Of a stretch of DNA of 7,169 nt, positions 1 to 5,673 are shown one piece after another. Every line of letters begins with the position of its first letter. Positions within the stretch are counted from its first letter, which is position 1. Source of the DNA: Pseudomonadota bacterium (GTDB lineage Bacteria; Desulfobacterota; WTBG01; JAGOGO01); NCBI GenBank assembly GCA_021160085.1, contig JAGHDE010000160.1:1-7169 (forward strand), given 5' to 3'. A program made the position numbers and the translations under genes. Under the pieces are notes generated by a model, which saw only the letters and a list, made by a program, of their open reading frames with translations, did no database searches and was not told the DNA's origin.

Positions 1-186
1 ATCCAAGATATTAACATCTCCATTTTTTTATTTACCGGCTTCTCCAAATACATTTCCCCTATTAAAAAAATACACGCTTGACCCTGTTACTGAATTTACC
101 CGGCAAGAATATGGTTTTAAAAGAATAAAACATTTTACTCTGTTTTAGTGCCTGAATGCCCCCTTCCTTTAAATAGTTAGGCTTAA

Positions 187-216
187 ATTTTATTAATTGT
201 AACAAAATTTTGTCAA
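187..216 (-). promoter_or_regulatory. Candidate leftward sigma70-type promoter
   Basis: Read on the minus strand, a perfect -35 box TTGACA (216-211) is followed after 18 bases by TAAAAT (192-187), five of six matches to the -10 consensus. Transcription would start near 180 and run left out of the window. This implies a divergent gene beyond the left edge. In such an AT-rich stretch, chance matches are possible. Confidence 0.35.
202..213. repeat. 12-bp perfect palindrome in leftward promoter
   Basis: ACAAAATTTTGT is a perfect 12-base palindrome. It lies in the spacer of the leftward promoter and overlaps its -35 box, a typical place for a repressor operator. A second, shorter interrupted palindrome, TTGTaACAA (197-205), overlaps its left half. 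The operator role is inferred only from position. AT-rich palindromes of this size also arise by chance. Confidence 0.25.
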
Positions 217-318
217 TATATCAATAATAAATTACGGTGTATAGATAAACAGGGGGTTTTCGAAGTAATTAAAAGAAGTTTAAGATATAAATAATTGAGG
301 GATGGAGACCTTTTTTGC

Positions 319-347
319 TTTACAAAGGAGAAGATGAGTTTTATATT
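319..347 (+). promoter_or_regulatory. Candidate promoter of the V-ATPase operon
   Basis: TTTACA (319-324, five of six matches to TTGACA), a 17-base spacer and TATATT (342-347, five of six matches to TATAAT) form the best rightward sigma70-type promoter upstream of atpE. The start point would be near 354, giving a leader of about 145 nt. Weaker -10-like words nearer the gene (TATACT 409-414, TACAAT 472-477) lack a good -35 box. Confidence 0.42.
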
Positions 348-353
348 TACACA

Positions 354-499
354 AAATTTCGAAGTTCAAAAAAATCTCAACAAAGAAAGAGAATGAATAT
401 TTAAAGTATATACTGCACAATTTTTTCATTTAGGCTGATTAGATCAGATTTGTTTTATTTTGCCAAGTGGGTACAATTATTGAACTTAAGGGGATAATT
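354..499 (+). other. Probable untranslated leader of atpE
   Basis: If transcription starts near 354, this stretch is the 5' leader of the operon. It contains a perfect 10-base palindrome AGTATATACT (405-414) and a small inverted repeat CTGAT-TAG-ATCAG (435-447). Neither is large enough to identify a riboswitch, and no known riboswitch consensus was recognised. A regulatory role is unproven. Confidence 0.3.
488..493 (+). promoter_or_regulatory. Ribosome binding site fixing the atpE start
   Basis: AAGGGG lies six bases before the ATG at 500. This favours that start over the in-frame GTG at 467, which has no Shine-Dalgarno-like sequence before it and would add eleven residues unlike the family N-terminus. 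Confidence 0.7.
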
Positions 500-1120
500 A
501 TGGCGAAAACATTGGGAGATATTACCAGTGAACTTACTAAAAAGGTTCTTTCTCCGGCGAAGGCTGAAGCGGAGAAAATTATTTTTGATGCCCAAGCAGA
601 AGCTGGGAGGATAATGACTGACGCGGAGAATGAAGCGACGAAAATTAAAGAAGCTGCAAAAAAGGAAGCCGACAAGACCCGAAAGCAGATGGAAGTCGAT
701 TTAGGAACAGCGACCCGCAATTTCATTATTAAGGTGCAGGAGAGACTGGAAAAGACGATTGTGGAACCTGCGATCGAAGAAGAGATTAAAAAAACTCTTG
801 GTGATAAAGAATTTTTAAACCGGATGATTGAAATTCTTCTCTCTGAATTTACTAAGGCACATGGGGCGGAGCATAAGGTTGAAATTCTTCTTCCGGAAAG
901 CAAAAAATCGGAACTTGAAGCATGGTTTTTTGAGAAGTTTAGCAAAAAAGCAGAAAAGCCTCTTGTTGTTAAGTTTACAGACAAAATATCATTTGGGTTT
1001 AAAATCGGTATTGAGGGGGCAGGCCAGCATTTTAATTTTGGTGATGGCTTGGTAGAGGTTTTATCAGAATTTTGTTCTCCTCGTTTTCGCAAACATTTCT
1101 TTTCCGCAGATAAAAAGTAG
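500..1120 (+). CDS. atpE: V-type ATP synthase subunit E (peripheral stalk)
   Basis: This cytoplasmic stator subunit links the A3B3 head to membrane subunit I and resists rotation of the head. The 206-residue protein is close to the length of its chlamydial counterpart. Residues about 10-75 are Ala/Glu/Lys-rich and predicted coiled coil. Residues 22-65 can be written as four consecutive 11-residue repeats (22-32, 33-43, 44-54, 55-65), the pattern of right-handed coiled coils in V/A-ATPase stalks. The C-terminal part (about 80-200) is a mixed globular domain ending in a basic tail, as expected for the head-binding domain of subunit E. The ATG at 500 is chosen for its ribosome site; a GTG start at 467 is possible but unlikely. 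It is the first gene of the operon and its stop is 6 nt from the next start. No subunit G partner is encoded here. The sequence is divergent, so the call rests on the coiled coil plus operon position. Confidence 0.88.
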   Translation: MAKTLGDITSELTKKVLSPAKAEAEKIIFDAQAEAGRIMTDAENEATKIKEAAKKEADKTRKQMEVDLGTATRNFIIKVQERLEKTIVEPAIEEEIKKTLGDKEFLNRMIEILLSEFTKAHGAEHKVEILLPESKKSELEAWFFEKFSKKAEKPLVVKFTDKISFGFKIGIEGAGQHFNFGDGLVEVLSEFCSPRFRKHFFSADKK

Positions 1121-1126
1121 TTACTT

Positions 1127-1849
1127 ATGGGAGCCTATTATTTTTTAGCATGCCTGCTCCCCCCTCTGCCATCAGAGCTTGGGGAAAAACTCCTGTTTGA
1201 TTATGCCGAAATCTTCGGAATGATTAAGCGAAGTATCTACTCCAAAGACGAATCAATCCTTAACGCTCATCTTTACTCTATCGATGTTGCTAATTGGGAA
1301 TATATGGATCAAGAAAGAGATATCTTTATTGAAGGTGGGGTATTAACACGAGAAGATATCAAGACCAAAAACAATTTTCCCCTGTTTCTTAAAGACTTTA
1401 TTGGTGAAAAGGAACGTACTGTTCGACGAGCCTATATTTATGACCGTTTATGGGAGCGTTATTACACCTATCTTTATGAATTGGCGGAAAAGTCAAACTG
1501 TCGATTCCTTCTCGATTATCTTCCCTGGGAGATTGATTTGCGAAACAATTTGGTATCTATTCGGGCAAAAGAAAGCGGGAAAGATCCCGAAGCATTTAAA
1601 GTCTTGAGCAATTTTACCGCCGCTGATTTTTCCAGCACTATGGCGCAGGTTAAAGGAAAGAAAAGCCCATTATTGGCTGAAGGTTATCTCGATACGGAGC
1701 GCTTAAAGCAGATTGCCCATTGTCAGGGCAATAGCCCCTTTGACATTGATGCCATCCTTGCCTATATGTCACGGTTGATGATTTACAGCCGGTGGGAAAG
1801 GATAAATGCGCCTTATGAATTTTATGATTTTTTATACGGGGGAGGTTGA
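1127..1849 (+). CDS. DUF2764 family protein, V-ATPase-associated
   Basis: This 240-residue soluble protein of the DUF2764 family occurs between atpE and atpA in chlamydial, spirochaetal and Bacteroidetes V-ATPase operons. Its precise role is not established to my knowledge. Family-like features are the N-terminus (YYFLACLLPPLPSE), a central Pro/aromatic stretch (NFPLFLKDF, about 84-92) and LRNNLVSIRAK at 138-148. It is rich in Trp and Tyr and mostly helical in appearance, with no signal peptide or membrane segment. LRNNLVSIRAK and the C-terminal FDIDAILAY...SRWERI (205-225) resemble the D-x-N-hydrophobic-R-A-K and C-terminal helix patterns of subunit C/d (AC39). The gene also sits where Thermus-type operons carry subunit C. 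I therefore infer a central-stalk adaptor, without proof. The start ATG lies 6 nt after the atpE stop with no clear Shine-Dalgarno site, suggesting coupled translation. Confidence 0.85.
   Translation: MGAYYFLACLLPPLPSELGEKLLFDYAEIFGMIKRSIYSKDESILNAHLYSIDVANWEYMDQERDIFIEGGVLTREDIKTKNNFPLFLKDFIGEKERTVRRAYIYDRLWERYYTYLYELAEKSNCRFLLDYLPWEIDLRNNLVSIRAKESGKDPEAFKVLSNFTAADFSSTMAQVKGKKSPLLAEGYLDTERLKQIAHCQGNSPFDIDAILAYMSRLMIYSRWERINAPYEFYDFLYGGG
1838..1845 (+). promoter_or_regulatory. Ribosome binding site deciding the atpA GTG start
   Basis: GGGGGAGG lies within the last codons of the DUF2764 gene and ends six bases before GTG at 1852, an ideal distance. The in-frame TTG at 1846 directly abuts the site with no spacer and is an unlikely start. 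The ATG at 1850 is in another frame and stops after four codons. Confidence 0.75.
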
Positions 1850-1851
1850 AT

Positions 1852-3618
1852 GTGGATAGCGTAAACAATAGTCATAGTCGTGTCGTAGGAGTGACTGGCC
1901 CATTAGCCACCGTAGAAGTTGGGAAGGGTCAGGAAGTCTCTCAGAATGAAGTGGGTTTTGTGACCTGTGAGGGTGTACCACTTAAGGCTGAGATTATCAG
2001 GATCCGTGGTAATCTGGTAGACATGCAGGTTTTTGAAAGCACCACTGGCTTGCAAGTGGGAGACAAGGTTGATTTTTCCGGAGAGTTACTCTCCGCCACA
2101 TTAGGACCCGGTATCCTGGGGAATATTTACGAAGGTCTCCAGAATCCATTAGCAAAATTAGAAAACGACCAGGGGTTTTTCCTGAAGCGTGGTCAATATC
2201 TTCCTTCTCTTGACGAAGAAAAGACCTGGGAATTCACACCAGTGGTTACAAAAGGAGCAACAGTAAAGGCGGGGCATTATCTCGGTAAGGTACCGGAAAG
2301 TATTTTTGATCACCATATCATGGTTCCATTAACATTTTTGGGCACCTGGGAGGTGCTGGATATCAAACCTGCCGGACCTTATAATATTAATGAGCAAATT
2401 GCCCTTTTGAGAAACGAGGAAGAGCGAGAAGAAATTGTTACCATGAAGCAGGAATGGCCGGTAAAAATGCCTATGCGGGTATATAAAGAAAGATTGCTTC
2501 CCGACCGAGAGCTTTTGACCCAGTGCCGACTTATTGATATCTTTTATCCGCTGGCAGAAGGGGGTACAGCATGTATTCCCGGGCCTTTTGGTGCGGGAAA
2601 GACTGTCCTTCAACAAATTGTTTCCCGCTACGCAGAAACAGATATTGTGATCGTTGTTGCCTGCGGCGAACGTGCTGGTGAAGTGGTGGAAACGATTAAA
2701 GAATTCCCTGAATTGGAAGATCCCAAAACAGGAAAATCCCTGATGGAGAGAACCATCATCATTTGTAATACTTCCTCCATGCCGGTGGCGGCACGAGAGG
2801 CTTCAATTTACACGGGGATCACATTGGGGGAATACTTTCGCCAGCTTGGACTTAAGGTATTGCTCCTTGCTGACAGTACGTCAAGATGGGCTCAGGCGTT
2901 GCGAGAATCTTCAGCGCGCATGGAGGAAATCCCTGGCGAAGAAGCTTTTCCGGCCTATCTGGAAAGTCGTATCGCTGCTGTTTATGAAAGGGCGGGTCTG
3001 GTACGTTTGCACGATGACTCTACCGGCTCTCTTACCATTATGGGAACCGTATCTCCGGCAGGAGGGAATTTTGAAGAGCCGGTAACCCAGAATACCCTCA
3101 AGGTTGTCGGGGCTTTTTACGGCCTTTCCCGGACGCGGTCTGATCAACGGCGGTATCCTGCCATTGATCCTCTTCTTTCATGGAGTCTTTACCGAACCTT
3201 GATGAAAGATTCATTAAATGAACGCCATGAAAACTGGGTTGATTTAGTTCAAGAGGCACAAGACCTCCTTTTTAAGGGAAACGATATTCACCAGATGATG
3301 CTGGTCGTGGGTGAAGAGGGAATTAGTGTGGATGATCTGGTAACCTACCTCAAATCGGAGCTCATTGATACTGTTTGCCTGCAGCAGGATGCCTTTGACG
3401 TTGTTGAGCGGGCAACTTCAAAGGAAAGGCAGGTTTTAGATTTCTTGCTTCTCATGGAAATGGTTCACCATCAATTTGAATTTAGCAATAAAGAGGACGC
3501 AAAAAAAGAGATGACAAACATACAGAACCTCTTTTTTCAACTGAAGTATTGTGCTTTTCAGGGTGAGGATTATCAAAAATATCGAAAAGAGATCGAAACT
3601 ATCCTGAGAAAGGAGTAG
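1852..3618 (+). CDS. atpA: V-type ATP synthase catalytic subunit A
   Basis: This nucleotide-binding catalytic subunit of the V1/A1 head hydrolyses or makes ATP at three sites with AtpB. From the GTG start it has 588 residues, close to the chlamydial protein (about 591). In order it shows an N-terminal beta-barrel (about 10-75), the bulge or 'non-homologous' region typical of A subunits (about 110-190), and the P-loop GPFGAGKT (244-251). Next come CGERAGE (271-277) with the likely catalytic Glu273, a Walker B strand ending LLLAD (Asp341) followed by STSRWA, and the alpha/beta signature [10 protein letters not shown] (436-445). A helical C-terminal domain follows. All key residues are present, so the enzyme should be active. 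GPFGAGKT and GERAGE are the forms seen in the chlamydial/spirochaetal clade, where many archaeal and eukaryotic A subunits have GERGNE. The gene starts 2 nt after the DUF2764 stop, implying coupled expression. Confidence 0.97.
   Translation: MDSVNNSHSRVVGVTGPLATVEVGKGQEVSQNEVGFVTCEGVPLKAEIIRIRGNLVDMQVFESTTGLQVGDKVDFSGELLSATLGPGILGNIYEGLQNPLAKLENDQGFFLKRGQYLPSLDEEKTWEFTPVVTKGATVKAGHYLGKVPESIFDHHIMVPLTFLGTWEVLDIKPAGPYNINEQIALLRNEEEREEIVTMKQEWPVKMPMRVYKERLLPDRELLTQCRLIDIFYPLAEGGTACIPGPFGAGKTVLQQIVSRYAETDIVIVVACGERAGEVVETIKEFPELEDPKTGKSLMERTIIICNTSSMPVAAREASIYTGITLGEYFRQLGLKVLLLADSTSRWAQALRESSARMEEIPGEEAFPAYLESRIAAVYERAGLVRLHDDSTGSLTIMGTVSPAGGNFEEPVTQNTLKVVGAFYGLSRTRSDQRRYPAIDPLLSWSLYRTLMKDSLNERHENWVDLVQEAQDLLFKGNDIHQMMLVVGEEGISVDDLVTYLKSELIDTVCLQQDAFDVVERATSKERQVLDFLLLMEMVHHQFEFSNKEDAKKEMTNIQNLFFQLKYCAFQGEDYQKYRKEIETILRKE
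3609..3615 (+). promoter_or_regulatory. Ribosome binding site of atpB
   Basis: AAAGGAG overlaps the end of atpA. It lies 10 bases before ATG 3626 and 4 bases before the in-frame TTG 3620, so neither spacing is ideal. ATG is preferred as the commoner codon. However, a start at TTG would give an N-terminus beginning Met-Gln, as in chlamydial AtpB. Confidence 0.55.
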
Positions 3619-3625
3619 CTTGCAG

Positions 3626-4930
3626 ATGATCATAGAACACTCTCGCATTATCGCCATTCAGGGCGATATTATTACTGTACCGGCAACCGGGATTTCTTAC
3701 GGAGAGCTTGCCTCTGTAAAAGGCCGGCGCGGGACATCTTTAGCGCAGGTAATCCGTCTGCGAGGAGAGGATGTTTTGCTGCAGGTTTTTGCCGGAGCAA
3801 GGGGGGTCGCCACCGGAGATCAGGTGCGATTTTTGGGACATCCCATGCAGGCAGCTTTTGGTGATGCCCTGTTGGGAAGAATCTTCAATGGCTCAGGGGA
3901 CCCAATTGATAATGGGGCTGAGCTGGTGGCCTTGCCCCGAATTCCTATCGGCGGACCGTCGGTTAATCCCATCATGCGAGTTATACCTCGGGGCTTTATT
4001 GAAACCAGGGTTCCCATGGTGGATGTATTTAATCCGCTGGTTGAAAGCCAGAAGCTTCCTATCTTTGCTGCTGCTGGAGAACCGTACAATGACCTTTTGG
4101 CCCGTATTGGAATGCGTGCTAATGCCGACATTGTTATCCTTGGGGGAATAGGTCTTAAGCATGACGAATATCTGAAGTTTCGAAATGCTTTTGAAGAAGC
4201 AGGAGTTCTCTCTCGAACCATAATGTTTATGCATACAGCTTCTGACCCTGTTGTTGAAAGGCTTCTTGTTCCTGACATGTCTTTGGCTGTGGCAGAGCAG
4301 TTCGCTATACAGGGCAAAAGGGTTCTTGTTCTTTTGACAGATATGACGGCATTTGCCGATGCTATGAAGGAGATCGCCATTTCCATGGATCAGGTTCCAT
4401 CAAATCTTGGCTATCCAGGCTCACTTTATAGTGACCTTGCCTCGCGTTATGAGAAAGCGGTTGACTTTGAAGGGGCGGGCAGCATTACCATCCTTGCGGT
4501 GACTACCATGCCGGGTGATGATGTTACCCATCCGGTTCCCGACAACACCGGTTATATTACCGAAGGGCAATTTTACCTTAGAAAGGGAGTTATTGAACCT
4601 TTTGGTTCACTCTCTCGATTAAAGCAGTTGGTTATTGGCAAGGTTACCCGGGATGATCATGGATATATTATGAACAGCATGATCAGGCTGTTTGCCAAAA
4701 GCCGAGAGGTGGAACAGAAGCTGGCGATGGGTTTCGATAAAACCCCTGATGATGATCGGTACCTCAACTATGCAAAGCTTTTTTATGACCGCTTCATGGA
4801 TCTTAAGGTAGACATAGGCCTGAACGAAGCTCTGGATCTGGGGTGGAAAACCATGGCTGAGTGTTTCCGTCCGGATGAGGTTGGAATAAAACAGGAAATT
4901 GTAGATCAATACTGGCCTGATGGGCATTAA
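3626..4930 (+). CDS. atpB: V-type ATP synthase subunit B (non-catalytic)
   Basis: This non-catalytic head subunit alternates with AtpA in the A3B3 hexamer and supplies residues to the catalytic sites. It has 434 residues from ATG 3626 (436 if TTG 3620 is used), normal for the family. An N-terminal beta-barrel (about 1-70) is followed by the nucleotide-fold domain. The P-loop position reads [11 protein letters not shown] (about 145-155), the degenerate form without Lys-Thr expected of B subunits. Later come [14 protein letters not shown], the signature [14 protein letters not shown] (302-315), and GSLSRL (327-332), whose Arg331 matches the conserved arginine reaching into the catalytic site. 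The C-terminal domain is helical. No frameshift or missing motif is seen. It follows atpA by 7 nt and precedes atpD by 12 nt, so the head and shaft genes form one transcription unit. Confidence 0.97.
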   Translation: MIIEHSRIIAIQGDIITVPATGISYGELASVKGRRGTSLAQVIRLRGEDVLLQVFAGARGVATGDQVRFLGHPMQAAFGDALLGRIFNGSGDPIDNGAELVALPRIPIGGPSVNPIMRVIPRGFIETRVPMVDVFNPLVESQKLPIFAAAGEPYNDLLARIGMRANADIVILGGIGLKHDEYLKFRNAFEEAGVLSRTIMFMHTASDPVVERLLVPDMSLAVAEQFAIQGKRVLVLLTDMTAFADAMKEIAISMDQVPSNLGYPGSLYSDLASRYEKAVDFEGAGSITILAVTTMPGDDVTHPVPDNTGYITEGQFYLRKGVIEPFGSLSRLKQLVIGKVTRDDHGYIMNSMIRLFAKSREVEQKLAMGFDKTPDDDRYLNYAKLFYDRFMDLKVDIGLNEALDLGWKTMAECFRPDEVGIKQEIVDQYWPDGH

Positions 4931-4942
4931 TTAATTGAGACT

Positions 4943-5542
4943 ATGGCTGAACGGATCAAATTAAATAAGGTTTCGCTGCGGGAGCAGAAGCTGAAACGGG
5001 GGATGTATGAACGCTTTCTTCCAGCTCTTGAAGCCAGAAAAAACCAGTTTCTGATGCAACTGGCGGTTGTTCGTAAAGTGATGAAGGATAAGGAAGCCGC
5101 CATGGAGAAACTGTTGAATGAAATTAGTTCCTGGTCTCAGCTGTATAATGACATGAGCAAGGAAATCAGTTATTTTGTTTCCATTAAAGAGATCAAATCT
5201 TCAATAAAAAATGTGGCAGGACTGAAAGTACCCCAGTTTCACGAAGTTGTTTTTGAAGATCTGCCTTACAGTTTGTTTGTCACCCCGTATAGTTTTGATG
5301 AAGTTATATTAAAGACGCGGGAGGCTATTTCCCTTCGCGAAGAGCTCAAGATGCTTAAGGAACAGGAGAAGGTACTGTATGCTGGTTTTCTCAAGACCAG
5401 TCAGCGAATCAACCTTTATGAACAAAGGCTGATTCCCGAATGCAAAGAAGCTATCAGGAAGGTTACTGTTTATCTTCAGGACCAGCAGGCGGCTTCTGTT
5501 GGGGTTGCCAAAGCGGCCAAGAGGCTGAGTGGAGCAGCCTAA
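4943..5542 (+). CDS. atpD: V-type ATP synthase subunit D (central rotor shaft)
   Basis: This central stalk subunit has long N- and C-terminal helices that form a coiled coil inside the A3B3 head and transmit rotation. It has 199 residues, slightly short but within the family range of about 200-220. The N-terminal helix begins with IKLNKVSLREQKLK. A middle region carries GLKVPQFHEVVFEDLPYSLF (about 94-113), like the short globular part of bacterial homologues. The C-terminal helix contains RINLYEQRLIPECKEAIRKV (about 155-174), the most conserved block of subunit D. Hydrophobic heptad spacing in both end helices fits a coiled coil. The start ATG has only a weak TTGAG-like ribosome site, and coupling to atpB, 12 nt upstream, is likely. 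No subunit F gene, its usual rotor partner, follows. Confidence 0.95.
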   Translation: MAERIKLNKVSLREQKLKRGMYERFLPALEARKNQFLMQLAVVRKVMKDKEAAMEKLLNEISSWSQLYNDMSKEISYFVSIKEIKSSIKNVAGLKVPQFHEVVFEDLPYSLFVTPYSFDEVILKTREAISLREELKMLKEQEKVLYAGFLKTSQRINLYEQRLIPECKEAIRKVTVYLQDQQAASVGVAKAAKRLSGAA

Positions 5543-5625
5543 AGTTCTTCTTGAATCAGAATCCTGTCCTGTAAAAGAGGTTATCCGATAAGAATATTAA
5601 TTGTTTGTCAAATTTATTAAGCCGT

Positions 5626-5641
5626 CACGGTTAAAACCGTG
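5626..5641 (+). repeat. Stem-loop between atpD and atpI
   Basis: CACGGT-TAAA-ACCGTG is a perfect 6-bp stem with a 4-base loop; a G-T pair can add one more step. It lies about 32 bases before the atpI start. No run of T follows, so it is not a standard terminator. It could stabilise or process the mRNA, or be a relic of a REP-like or IS200/IS605-end palindrome, whose hairpins often have this form. One copy cannot decide. Confidence 0.5.
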
Positions 5642-5660
5642 GGGAAATATCTGAAAGAGC

Positions 5661-5665
5661 AGGAG
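5661..5665 (+). promoter_or_regulatory. Ribosome binding site deciding the atpI GTG start
   Basis: AGGAG lies eight bases before GTG 5674, good spacing. The alternative in-frame ATG at 5689 would be 23 bases away and would remove the first residues of the family-like N-terminus. Confidence 0.7.
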
Positions 5666-5673
5666 CTTATATC

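Larger units (their letters stand above)
1..318. other. AT-rich intergenic region, no convincing gene
   Basis: No open frame of useful length with a credible ribosome site is visible on either strand. The stretch is visibly richer in A and T than the operon that follows. It contains a leftward promoter candidate (187-216) with a palindrome in it. On the minus strand an ATG at 23-21 (or 17-15) opens a frame that stays open to the window edge for only seven codons. It could be the start of a leftward gene, but it has no well-placed Shine-Dalgarno site. A 9-base word, TTTCGAAGT, occurs at 258-266 and again at 357-365. I see no rho-independent terminator of an upstream gene. Confidence 0.6.
5543..5673 (+). 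other. Only large intergenic gap in the operon
   Basis: These 131 bases separate atpD from atpI, whereas all other gaps are 12 nt or less. No ATG or useful small frame is present. I find no good promoter: TTGTCA at 5605-5610 resembles a -35 box but has no -10 partner at the right distance. The stretch contains a small inverted repeat TTATC-C-GATAA (5581-5591), a stem-loop (5626-5641) and the atpI ribosome site. Confidence 0.6.

Noticed and set aside
78..110. TTGACC (78-83) with AAGAAT (105-110) as a rightward promoter
   Set aside because: The spacing of 21 bases is outside the usual range and the -10 match is weak.
334..396. Possible 20-codon leader peptide (ATG 334) after AAAGGAG (324-330)
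   Set aside because: The ribosome-like site is only three bases from the ATG. The site and ATG lie in the spacer of the best promoter, upstream of its predicted start point, so they would not be in that transcript.
472..477. TACAAT as the -10 box of a second atpE promoter
   Set aside because: The best -35 candidate (TTGTTT, 16-base spacer) matches only three of six positions, and the leader would be under 20 nt.
467..499. Upstream GTG start for atpE
   Set aside because: There is no Shine-Dalgarno-like sequence before it, whereas ATG 500 has AAGGGG at six bases.
439..1092. Long minus-strand open frame (217 codons) opposite atpE
   Set aside because: It is antisense to a supported gene, has a low-complexity Ser/Ala/Ile-rich translation with no recognisable domain, and lacks a convincing ribosome site. 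It follows from the codon pattern of the Lys/Glu/Ala-rich atpE.
3820..4386. Minus-strand open frame (188 codons) opposite atpB
   Set aside because: It lies wholly inside the highly conserved atpB gene, and its Ser/Arg/Thr/Pro-rich translation has no family resemblance.
5626..5641. Rho-independent terminator after atpD
   Set aside because: The stem is short and no run of T follows; atpI belongs to the same conserved operon, so termination here would at most be partial.
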